From UBA4416 sp964541155 (GTDB lineage Bacteria; Bacteroidota; Bacteroidia; B-17B0; Aurantibacillaceae), in NCBI GenBank assembly GCA_964541155.1, contig CAZIPC010000005.1:186001-250000 (forward strand): a stretch of 64,000 nucleotides of DNA, written 5' to 3'. The notes under the pieces were generated by a model. That model was not told the DNA's origin. It was given only the letters and a program-made list of their open reading frames with translations, and made no database searches. Positions 19,397 through 26,061 of the stretch are shown piece by piece (position 1 is the first letter of the stretch; each line of letters starts with the position of its first letter). The translations under genes and the position numbers were made by a program.

Positions 19397-20877
19397 ACGC
19401 GATTTAAACGCCATTTAGACTTTCCGGTAGAAGTATTATTTTCCTGTTCTTTATGTTTTTGATTAATTGTTGTTGACATAAACGCTCCAAATATGGAAGC
19501 AACTTCTTCCTCTTTTGAATTTGATTGTTGTAACATCTCAGGTTTATAATACTTAGGTATAAATCCTGTGTCAAATTTACCACTTACAAAAGCTTCATGT
19601 TTTAATACAAACGAGCAAAAAGGTAAAGTTGTTTCTACACCTGTAATTTGATAATCTTGAATTGCCCTTAACATTTTGTTAATAGCGTCTGTTCTGTCTT
19701 TTCCATGAACAATTAATTTAGCAATCATTGGGTCGTAATAAATAGGAATATCCATACCTTCTTCAAATGAATCATCAACTCTAACTCCAGGACCAGAAGG
19801 AATTCTGTATGTTTTTAAATTGCCAATGTCTGGTAAAAAATTATTAGTTGGGTCTTCAGCACAAACCCTTACTTCTATTGAATGACCATTAATTTTTAAA
19901 TCTTCTTGTGTAAAACTAAGTTTTTCGCCACGAGCAACTTTTATTTGTTCTTTAACTAAATCTAAGCCAGTAATCATTTCCGATACCGGATGCTCAACTT
20001 GTAAACGAGTGTTCATTTCTAAGAAATAGAAATTTAATTGATCATCTACTAAAAACTCAACAGTTCCAGCACCGCTATAATTACAAGCTTTCGCTACATT
20101 TACAGCGCATTCTCCCATTTGTTTTCGTAATTCAGGTGTTAACACACTTGATGGCGCTTCTTCAATTACTTTTTGATGACGACGTTGAATACTACATTCT
20201 CGTTCAAATAAGTACACGCAATTTCCATGGTTATCAGCTAGCAGTTGAATTTCTATATGTCTCGGTCCTGTTGCATATTTTTCTATAAATACAGCTCCAT
20301 TACCAAATGCTGATACAGCTTCGCTTATAGCTAGTTTCATTTGTTCTTCAACTTCACTTTCTTTTTCAACTAACCGCATCCCTTTGCCTCCGCCTCCAGC
20401 AGAGGCTTTAATTAATAAAGGAAATCCAATTTCTTTGGCAAGTTTTGTAGCTTCTGCTAAATCGCTAATAGCTCCATCAGATCCCGGAATCATTGGTACA
20501 TTATACTTTTTTGCTGTAGCCTTAGCACTTAATTTATCTCCCATTAAATCCATAGCTTCAGCGCTTGGTCCTATAAACGTAATACCTGCTTTTTTTACTT
20601 TTCTAACAAAATCAGCATTTTCGGATAAAAAACCATAGCCAGGATGAATTCCATCAACACCTAATTCTTTACAAATTTCAATAATTTTATCCCCTTGTAA
20701 ATAAGATTGAGCACTTGGAGGTGGACCAACACAAACCGCTTCATCTGCATAACGCACAAAGGGAGCATTTCTATCTGCTTCACTATAAATAGCTACAGTT
20801 TTAATACCCATTTCTTTGGCACTTCGCATAACGCGTAAGGCTATTTCTCCTCGGTTGGCTATTAGTATTTTTTTCAT
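19393..20877 (-). CDS. accC: biotin carboxylase subunit of acetyl-/acyl-CoA carboxylase
   Basis: The 494-residue ATP-grasp enzyme carboxylates the biotin of a carrier protein. The N-terminal domain opens with IANRGEIALRVMRSAKE. The glycine-rich ATP loop is GGGGKGMR (161-168), the family block ERECSIQRRHQKVIEEAPS follows, and EMNTRLQVEHPVSE holds the catalytic arginine and glutamate. The tail of about 45 residues beyond the usual AccC core ends in KSKWRLNRV, a feature I associate with acyl-CoA (propionyl-type) carboxylases. No biotin carrier or carboxyltransferase gene is adjacent, so I cannot decide between an acetyl-CoA and a propionyl-CoA role. The gene ends inside the palindromic terminator. 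Confidence 0.93.
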   Translation of the reverse strand: MKKILIANRGEIALRVMRSAKEMGIKTVAIYSEADRNAPFVRYADEAVCVGPPPSAQSYLQGDKIIEICKELGVDGIHPGYGFLSENADFVRKVKKAGITFIGPSAEAMDLMGDKLSAKATAKKYNVPMIPGSDGAISDLAEATKLAKEIGFPLLIKASAGGGGKGMRLVEKESEVEEQMKLAISEAVSAFGNGAVFIEKYATGPRHIEIQLLADNHGNCVYLFERECSIQRRHQKVIEEAPSSVLTPELRKQMGECAVNVAKACNYSGAGTVEFLVDDQLNFYFLEMNTRLQVEHPVSEMITGLDLVKEQIKVARGEKLSFTQEDLKINGHSIEVRVCAEDPTNNFLPDIGNLKTYRIPSGPGVRVDDSFEEGMDIPIYYDPMIAKLIVHGKDRTDAINKMLRAIQDYQITGVETTLPFCSFVLKHEAFVSGKFDTGFIPKYYKPEMLQQSNSKEEEVASIFGAFMSTTINQKHKEQENNTSTGKSKWRLNRV

Positions 20878-21053
20878 ATGATATAGAGATATTTACGAAT
20901 TACGAATATACTCATTGAGTTTATTAGTTTGTATGATTTTTTTAAAGAATTATTTATTTGTTAACAGTTTTTTCGAATAAATTAATGGTTTAAAGATGTA
21001 ATTTTGATGAATAAAATATTAATGGATATTGTTTAAACTATTTTAAATGTATT

Positions 21054-22070
21054 ATGTTTTTATGTAACATGAATAAATTAATGTATCGCCTTACTAAGCA
21101 TATTATTAAAATAAACATCACAACGTTTAGTTTGTTATTTGTTTTAGCAACAACTACACAATGCCAAAATGCAGATTATACCTCTAAATCCAATTCTATA
21201 TTAAAAAAAAATACAACAATGAAACTTCATCCATTAACTCCAGAGGAAGAGTATGTTATTATTAATAAGGGAACAGAAAGACCTTTTATTGGAAAATATA
21301 CTGATAATTTTAAAAAGGGTACTTATGTATGTAAGCAATGTCATACACCCTTATATACATCTGATTCTAAATTTCATTCAAATTGCGGATGGCCAAGTTT
21401 TGATGATGAAATAGAAGGTGCAGTTAAAAAAACATTAGATGCAGATGGACGTAGGACGGAAATTACATGTGCCTCATGTGGAGGACATTTAGGACATGTT
21501 TTTTATGGTGAAGGTTTTACAGAGAAAGATACAAGACATTGTGTTAACTCTATTTCTATGCTATTTATAGAAGCATCTGAAAATATTAAAACAGCTAAAG
21601 CAATTTTTGCAGGTGGTTGTTTTTGGGGAGTAGAATATTATTTTCAACAAAAAGAAGGAGTAATATCTACAAAAGTAGGATATATTGGAGGTGTTAAAAG
21701 TAATCCTTCATACAAAGAAGTATGTGCTCATACCACAGGGCACGTTGAGGCATTAGAGGTAACATATGATGCTGATAAAGTAACATATGAAGATTTAGCA
21801 AAGTTATTTTTTGAAATACACGATCCTACTCAGGTAAATGGTCAAGGTAATGATATAGGACCTCAGTATATATCTGCCATATTTTATCTAAATCAGGATC
21901 AAAAAGTAATTTCCGAGAAATTGATACAAGCACTTGAATTAAAAGGTTATAAAGTAGCCACTCAATTAAAAGAAGCAACTACATTTTGGCCTGCTGAAGA
22001 ATATCATCAGCAATATTATCAGCGTGGTGGTGGCACTCCATATTGCCATAAGTATACAAAACGATTTTAA
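21054..22070 (+). CDS. msrBA: exported bifunctional methionine sulfoxide reductase B/A
   Basis: This 338-residue fusion reduces both epimers of methionine sulfoxide in proteins. The MsrB domain comes first (about residues 58-172): zinc cysteines C93, C96, C139 and C142, the block NCGWPSF, and the catalytic cysteine C163 in RHCVN. MsrA follows (about 182-338), with its catalytic GCFWG (C189) and the C-terminal PYCHKYTKRF cysteine. A hydrophobic segment at residues 20-35 followed by TTQC suggests export, possibly as a lipoprotein, so it would repair periplasmic proteins. Starts at 21069 or 21081 are also possible. The gene ends in a 38-bp palindrome, converging with the response regulator gene. 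Confidence 0.93.
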   Translation: MFLCNMNKLMYRLTKHIIKINITTFSLLFVLATTTQCQNADYTSKSNSILKKNTTMKLHPLTPEEEYVIINKGTERPFIGKYTDNFKKGTYVCKQCHTPLYTSDSKFHSNCGWPSFDDEIEGAVKKTLDADGRRTEITCASCGGHLGHVFYGEGFTEKDTRHCVNSISMLFIEASENIKTAKAIFAGGCFWGVEYYFQQKEGVISTKVGYIGGVKSNPSYKEVCAHTTGHVEALEVTYDADKVTYEDLAKLFFEIHDPTQVNGQGNDIGPQYISAIFYLNQDQKVISEKLIQALELKGYKVATQLKEATTFWPAEEYHQQYYQRGGGTPYCHKYTKRF

Positions 22071-22104
22071 CTAAAAAATACCTTTAAAGGTATTTTTTAG
22101 TTAA
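22067..22104. terminator. 38-bp perfect loopless palindrome between convergent genes
   Basis: Bases 22067-22085 and 22086-22104 are exact reverse complements, giving a 19-bp stem with an A-run on one flank and a T-run on the other. It begins in the last codon of msrBA and lies 13 bp from the stop of the convergent regulator gene, so it can terminate both. Confidence 0.85.
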
Positions 22105-22116
22105 AATAAAATTCTT

Positions 22117-23184
22117 TTAAAAATACTTTTTAATGTAAGCTTCAAACTTTTTAGTATCTGTAATAGATATATGACTGCCTTTTATTTCTACCAATCCTTC
22201 ATGCTTAAAATCACTTAATGTTCTAATAAGTGATTCTGTGGCAGTTCCTACTATGTTAGCTAAATCTTCACGAGAGATAGAAATACTAAAGCTATCATTT
22301 GCTGTTTGTTGGTAATTTTTTTGTAATTTGAGTAAGGCTTCTGCAACACGTTTTTTTACACTGCTATATGCCATTTTTAAAAGTTGCTCTTCTTTCTCCT
22401 GAATTTCGTTGGATAATAATCTTACAAAGCGTTTCATAACACCATGATTATTATTTAATAATGCATAAAAATCTTCTTTAGGAATCATTACAACACTCGA
22501 ATCTTCTAATGCTTCCGAACTTTCATTATAGGCAGTTTCATCAAGTAGTGCTGTATATCCAAAAAAATCACCCTCTTTTATTAATGAAATAATTAGCTCT
22601 TTGCCATATTCATGGGCTCTAAATGATTTAATTTTTCCTTTTTGTAATAAGTATAGGTAATTTGGATTATTACCTTCTGTATATATTAATTCTTTCTTTT
22701 TAAATGTTTTAACTTTCGAAGAATTACTTAAATGTTTTAATTCTTCTATTGATTTTGCTTCATCTAAAAAAGTATTAATTCCCGCTTCATCTCTGGTGTA
22801 ATCTGACTTTAGTAATTCTGATTTTTTTAATCTACTTTCTACAGCTTTTAATAATTCAATGTCATCAAAGGGTTTAGTAATATAATCATCTGCCCCCATT
22901 TCCATACCTTTTCTAAAATCACCTCTTTCTGATTTGGCAGTTAAAAATATAAATGGTATAGCTGCTGTTTTTGGATTTTTACTAAGTAAATGAATTACTC
23001 CGTAGCCATCCAACACGGGCATCATAATGTCGCAAATAATTAAATCAACTGGGTTTTCATTTGCAATTTCAACACCTTTTTTTCCGTTTTCAGCTTGTAA
23101 AACTGTATAATTAGCAAGTTCTAAAATTTCAGCTGTGTTGTCTCTAACTTCGTCGTTATCTTCAATTAATAGTATTTTCTTCAT
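22117..23184 (-). CDS. response regulator: receiver fused to cNMP-binding/Crp-type HTH
   Basis: The 355-residue protein joins two normally separate regulators. Residues 1-120 are a CheY-like receiver with the acid pocket E8/D9, phosphoacceptor D52 (in ICDIMMPVLDG), and the conserved Thr and Lys in FLTAKSE and ITKPF. Residues about 145-250 form a cyclic-nucleotide-binding-type jelly roll (YLLQKGKIKSFRA, LIKEGDFFGYTALL). Residues about 285-345 are a Crp-type winged helix (SISREDLANIVGTATESLIR) whose recognition helix keeps the E-x3-R pair that reads TGA in Crp/FNR proteins. There is no N-terminal cysteine cluster, so it is not an FNR-type oxygen sensor itself. It overlaps the kinase gene by 23 bp. 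I propose that it binds the TGAT-N4-GTCA boxes nearby. Confidence 0.92.
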   Translation of the reverse strand: MKKILLIEDNDEVRDNTAEILELANYTVLQAENGKKGVEIANENPVDLIICDIMMPVLDGYGVIHLLSKNPKTAAIPFIFLTAKSERGDFRKGMEMGADDYITKPFDDIELLKAVESRLKKSELLKSDYTRDEAGINTFLDEAKSIEELKHLSNSSKVKTFKKKELIYTEGNNPNYLYLLQKGKIKSFRAHEYGKELIISLIKEGDFFGYTALLDETAYNESSEALEDSSVVMIPKEDFYALLNNNHGVMKRFVRLLSNEIQEKEEQLLKMAYSSVKKRVAEALLKLQKNYQQTANDSFSISISREDLANIVGTATESLIRTLSDFKHEGLVEIKGSHISITDTKKFEAYIKKYF

Positions 23185-24382
23185 TTTGTAGTGGTATTGT
23201 AATGTAAAAAATAGTTCCTTTATCTAATTCGCTTTCAAATTTTAAGCTTCCATTTAAAATTTCAACATATTTAGCTACAATGTTTAATCCTAATCCTGTG
23301 CCTTGAATATTGGAAGCATTTTTAGCTCTAAAAAAACGTTCAAATAAATTTTTTTGTTCATCAGATGGAATTCCAATGCCATAATCTTTAATTATAAGTT
23401 GAAGTTGAGTATTAGAATGTATACTTGTGATATCTATTGATTTATTTTCAGGAGAAAATTTGCTAGCGTTAGAAACTAAATTAAAAATTATATTTTTAAT
23501 AAATTGTTTATCTGCTTTTATTTCAGTAGAGCCTTCGTGCGTATAATTTACAAACTGTCCTTTTTTTAAATAGTTACTAAGTTCAGATACGCACTCATGA
23601 ATAAAAGATGGGACTTCAAATTTAGTAGGATTTACGGTAATTTTACCTTCTTCTAATTTTCCAGCAGATAAAAAATCGTTTAATATCATGGTCATGTTGG
23701 TAACAGCAGATTTTATTCTGTCTACATGTTTTAAACGTTTTTCTTCATCCTCAGAGTGTTTATATTTTCCAATTAATGATGCTGAAGATAGTATAGTGCT
23801 TAATGGAGTTCTGAATTCGTGAGAAGCCATTGTTACAAATCTAGATTTCATATCGTTTAATTCTTTCTCTTTTTCAAGAGCTAAACTTAATTCATTTTTT
23901 GATGCTTCTAATTGGTAAAGTGTTTCTTTTAATATTTTTGTTCTTTCTTCAACTTTTAATTCTAAATCGGCGTTAATACGTTTTATTTTTTCTTCAGATT
24001 CTTTTCTTTCTGTTCTATCAATAATAAAAGCAATTACAAACATCTCATCGCCATTTTTATAATGACTTAAGCTAATTTCAACGGGAAATTCTAAACCATT
24101 TTTTTTCTTGCCATACAGGTCTAATCCTTTGCCCATCGAACGAGAATGGGGATTTTCATTGTAATTATCTCTATGTTTTTGATGAGAATTTGAGAATTTA
24201 TTCGGAACTAATATTTCTATTTTTTGATGTAATAATTCTCCTTTTTCATATCCAAATAATTTTTCTGAACTGGGATTAGCTCTAACTATTGTGCCACGTT
24301 TGTCAGCAATGATAATACCTTCGGTAGTATGCTCAAAAAGTGCATGTAAACTCTCCATTATAAGTGAATTATTAGGCTCCAA
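23162..24382 (-). CDS. PAS-domain sensor histidine kinase
   Basis: The 406-residue protein is soluble, with no transmembrane helix. Residues 5-130 are a PAS domain (GIIIADKRGTIVRANPSSEKLFGY through FIIDRTERKE). H67 falls at the position of the FixL haem ligand when the segment before the conserved Tyr is aligned (HQKHRDNY against HDGYLQRY), though many non-haem PAS domains share this pattern. A coiled coil (about 125-180) leads to the H box ASHEFRTPL with phosphoacceptor H188, then the N box NLVSNASKFS, DYGIGIP and GTGLGLNIVAKY. It is the obvious partner of the overlapping REC-Crp regulator. Two regulatory boxes and a -7-like element precede it, suggesting autoregulation. Confidence 0.92.
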   Translation of the reverse strand: MEPNNSLIMESLHALFEHTTEGIIIADKRGTIVRANPSSEKLFGYEKGELLHQKIEILVPNKFSNSHQKHRDNYNENPHSRSMGKGLDLYGKKKNGLEFPVEISLSHYKNGDEMFVIAFIIDRTERKESEEKIKRINADLELKVEERTKILKETLYQLEASKNELSLALEKEKELNDMKSRFVTMASHEFRTPLSTILSSASLIGKYKHSEDEEKRLKHVDRIKSAVTNMTMILNDFLSAGKLEEGKITVNPTKFEVPSFIHECVSELSNYLKKGQFVNYTHEGSTEIKADKQFIKNIIFNLVSNASKFSPENKSIDITSIHSNTQLQLIIKDYGIGIPSDEQKNLFERFFRAKNASNIQGTGLGLNIVAKYVEILNGSLKFESELDKGTIFYITIPLQNEENTIN

Positions 24383-24408
24383 GGTATTGATTTTTGTTTA
24401 ACAACCTA

Positions 24409-24416
24409 CGAATGTA
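24409..24416 (-). promoter_or_regulatory. putative -7 element of the kinase-regulator operon
   Basis: TACATTCG on the minus strand matches the Bacteroidota -7 consensus TAnnTTTG at five of six fixed positions. It starts 29.5 bp from the centre of the proximal regulatory box at 24439-24452, the same distance as at the ccoI and ccoS promoters. The implied start of transcription is near 24404, giving a leader of about 22 nt. Confidence 0.5.
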
Positions 24417-24438
24417 GACAGCTAGTTTTTAACAAAAA

Positions 24439-24474
24439 CTGATTTTTGTCAGTTTTTTAGCTGATAAAAATCAA
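24439..24474 (-). promoter_or_regulatory. paired Crp/FNR-type boxes upstream of the histidine kinase
   Basis: Two 14-bp inverted repeats, CTGATTTTTGTCAG (24439-24452) and CTGATAAAAATCAA (24461-24474), have centres exactly 22 bp apart. The half sites TGAT and GTCA/ATCA resemble FNR/FixK sites. With a start near 24404 the proximal centre falls at -41.5, the class II activator position. The likely binder is the REC-Crp protein encoded by this operon; a stand-alone Crp/Fnr protein encoded elsewhere is the alternative. Confidence 0.65.
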
Positions 24475-24515
24475 TGCAACCTTTCTGAGCCTAAAGTCAA
24501 CTCAAACGGTACGAT

Positions 24516-25922
24516 TTAATTTAATAAAAAAACTTCGTTTTTAGTTGGTAAAACCACATTTTTATACCCTTCGGTAGTCAGTTTTTCTTTAAAAGAAATT
24601 TTAGCTTCTGGATCACCATGTACTAAAAATATATTTTTAATTTCTTCTTTGTTTTGACAAGATAAAAAACGAATTAACTCTAAATAATCAGCATGAGCAC
24701 TATAAGAATCTATAATTTCGATATCAGCGTTTACATCATGTAGTTCACCAAATATTTTTACTGATTTTTCGCCAGATTTTATTTTTCCACCTAATGAATT
24801 TGGAGAGCAATAGCCAACAATTAATATTGTATTTTTTTCATTAGAAATTGTATTTCTTAAATGATGTTTAATTCGTCCAGCATCCATCATGCCAGAAGAA
24901 GAAATAATAATACAAGGTTCATCACTACTATTTAGAGCTATAGATTCTTCTTTTTCTCGAATATATTTTAAATTACTAAAACCAAATGGGTCAGAATCTG
25001 TTTTGATATAATCTTGTAATCGTTCATTAAAACAGGTAACATGTTGGCGCATAATATCAGTAATGTTTGTTGAAAGAGGGCTATCTACATATACTTTGAT
25101 GTTAGGTAATAATTTTTTGTTTTTAAGTTTATCTAATATGTACACAATTTCTTGTGTACGGCCCAAACTAAATGCTGGAATAATTAACTTACCTTTTTTA
25201 TCTACGCATGTATTTCTAACTACATTTAATAAATGTAGTTCAGCATCTGTATCTTGTTCATGTAATCTATCTCCATAAGTAGATTCACAAATAATGTAAT
25301 CTGCTTGCGGGAAGCGTTCAGGGTCTTTTAATAACATGTCTTGGTATTTGCCAACATCTCCCGTAAAAGTTAAACGCGTAATACGTTTGTTATTATGCCT
25401 TAATTTAAAATTGGTAACGGCACTTCCTAAAATATGTCCTGCATCTGTAAATATAAAAGACACGTCTTCGTTTAAGTAAAATTCAGCATGATAAGGAACT
25501 GTTTTAAAATGTTTTAAACATCTATCTACGTCTTTTGATGTATATAGTGGCTTTATAGGTTCTTCTCCTCTTTGTTCTCTTTTTTTATTAACATATTCAA
25601 TATCGTATTCATGTATTTTAGCGCTATCATATAATAAAACTTCTACTACTTCTAGTGTAGGAGGTGTACAGTAAATAGAACCTAAAAATCCTTCTTTAAC
25701 TAATAACGGAATATTTCCCGAATGATCAATATGAGCATGTGATAAAACAACTACATCAATCTCAGATGGATTTAGTCCTAATTTTCGATTTAAACCATCT
25801 GTTTCCTTTCCCATTCCTTGGTACAAGCCACAATCAAGCAATATATTAAATCCTGTATCAGTTGTTATTAAATGTTTGCTTCCTGTTACTGTTTCGGTTG
25901 CTCCAATAAATTTTACTTCCAT
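24516..25922 (-). CDS. beta-CASP metallo-beta-lactamase-fold hydrolase (RNase-like)
   Basis: The 468-residue protein belongs to the Ysh1-like MBL/beta-CASP group, whose characterised members process RNA. Metal-binding motif 2 is HAHIDHSG (H62, H64, D66, H67), with further ligands in TDAGHILGSA (Asp-His) and FTGDVG. The beta-CASP insert occupies about residues 200-390 (IPAFSLGRTQEIVYIL, ISSSGMMDAGRIKHHL), and the closing motif is SYSAHADY, then FLVHGDPEA. The N-terminal opening (ATETVTGSKHLI) is typical. It is divergent from ccoI across an intergenic region with two regulatory boxes, a neighbourhood common for oxygen-controlled genes. Its -7 element ends only about 5 bp before the ATG, so its mRNA may be leaderless. 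Confidence 0.88.
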   Translation of the reverse strand: MEVKFIGATETVTGSKHLITTDTGFNILLDCGLYQGMGKETDGLNRKLGLNPSEIDVVVLSHAHIDHSGNIPLLVKEGFLGSIYCTPPTLEVVEVLLYDSAKIHEYDIEYVNKKREQRGEEPIKPLYTSKDVDRCLKHFKTVPYHAEFYLNEDVSFIFTDAGHILGSAVTNFKLRHNNKRITRLTFTGDVGKYQDMLLKDPERFPQADYIICESTYGDRLHEQDTDAELHLLNVVRNTCVDKKGKLIIPAFSLGRTQEIVYILDKLKNKKLLPNIKVYVDSPLSTNITDIMRQHVTCFNERLQDYIKTDSDPFGFSNLKYIREKEESIALNSSDEPCIIISSSGMMDAGRIKHHLRNTISNEKNTILIVGYCSPNSLGGKIKSGEKSVKIFGELHDVNADIEIIDSYSAHADYLELIRFLSCQNKEEIKNIFLVHGDPEAKISFKEKLTTEGYKNVVLPTKNEVFLLN

Positions 25923-25926
25923 AGCA

Positions 25927-25934
25927 CAAATATA
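25927..25934 (-). promoter_or_regulatory. -7 element (TATATTTG) of the MBL gene
   Basis: TATATTTG on the minus strand fits TAnnTTTG exactly and lies directly before the ATG at 25922, implying a nearly leaderless transcript. No clear TTTG appears 19 bp upstream, so activation may depend on the boxes at 25992-26027, whose nearer centre is 64.5 bp from this element. Confidence 0.5.
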
Positions 25935-25991
25935 ATTAAACTCAAAGTTATCTTACTTCATTTTGCTTATATTTATTTATTCTTGATTTTT

Positions 25992-26027
25992 TTGATCTTT
26001 ATCAAGTTTAATATTGATAATTGTCAG
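25992..26027 (+). promoter_or_regulatory. paired Crp/FNR-type boxes between the MBL gene and ccoI
   Basis: TTGATCTTTATCAA (25992-26005) is a perfect match to the FNR-type consensus TTGAT-N4-ATCAA. TTGATAATTGTCAG (26014-26027) is a second copy of the variant seen elsewhere here. The centres are exactly 22 bp apart. The proximal centre (26020.5) lies 29.5 bp before the -7 element at 26050 and would be at -41.5 for a start at 26062. Confidence 0.75.
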
Positions 26028-26049
26028 TTTTCAGAGAAAGCATTAAATA

Positions 26050-26057
26050 TAAATTTG
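26050..26057 (+). promoter_or_regulatory. -7 element (TAAATTTG) of ccoI
   Basis: TAAATTTG fits TAnnTTTG exactly. Transcription would start about 4-5 bp after it, that is at or next to the GTG start codon at 26062, so the ccoI mRNA may be leaderless. No separate -33 TTTG is present; an activator at the adjacent boxes could replace it. Confidence 0.6.
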
Positions 26058-26061
26058 CGAT

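Noticed and set aside
22117..23184. FNR-type oxygen sensing by the Crp-like regulator
   Set aside because: There is no N-terminal cysteine cluster; the N terminus is a receiver domain. Any oxygen signal must come through the kinase.
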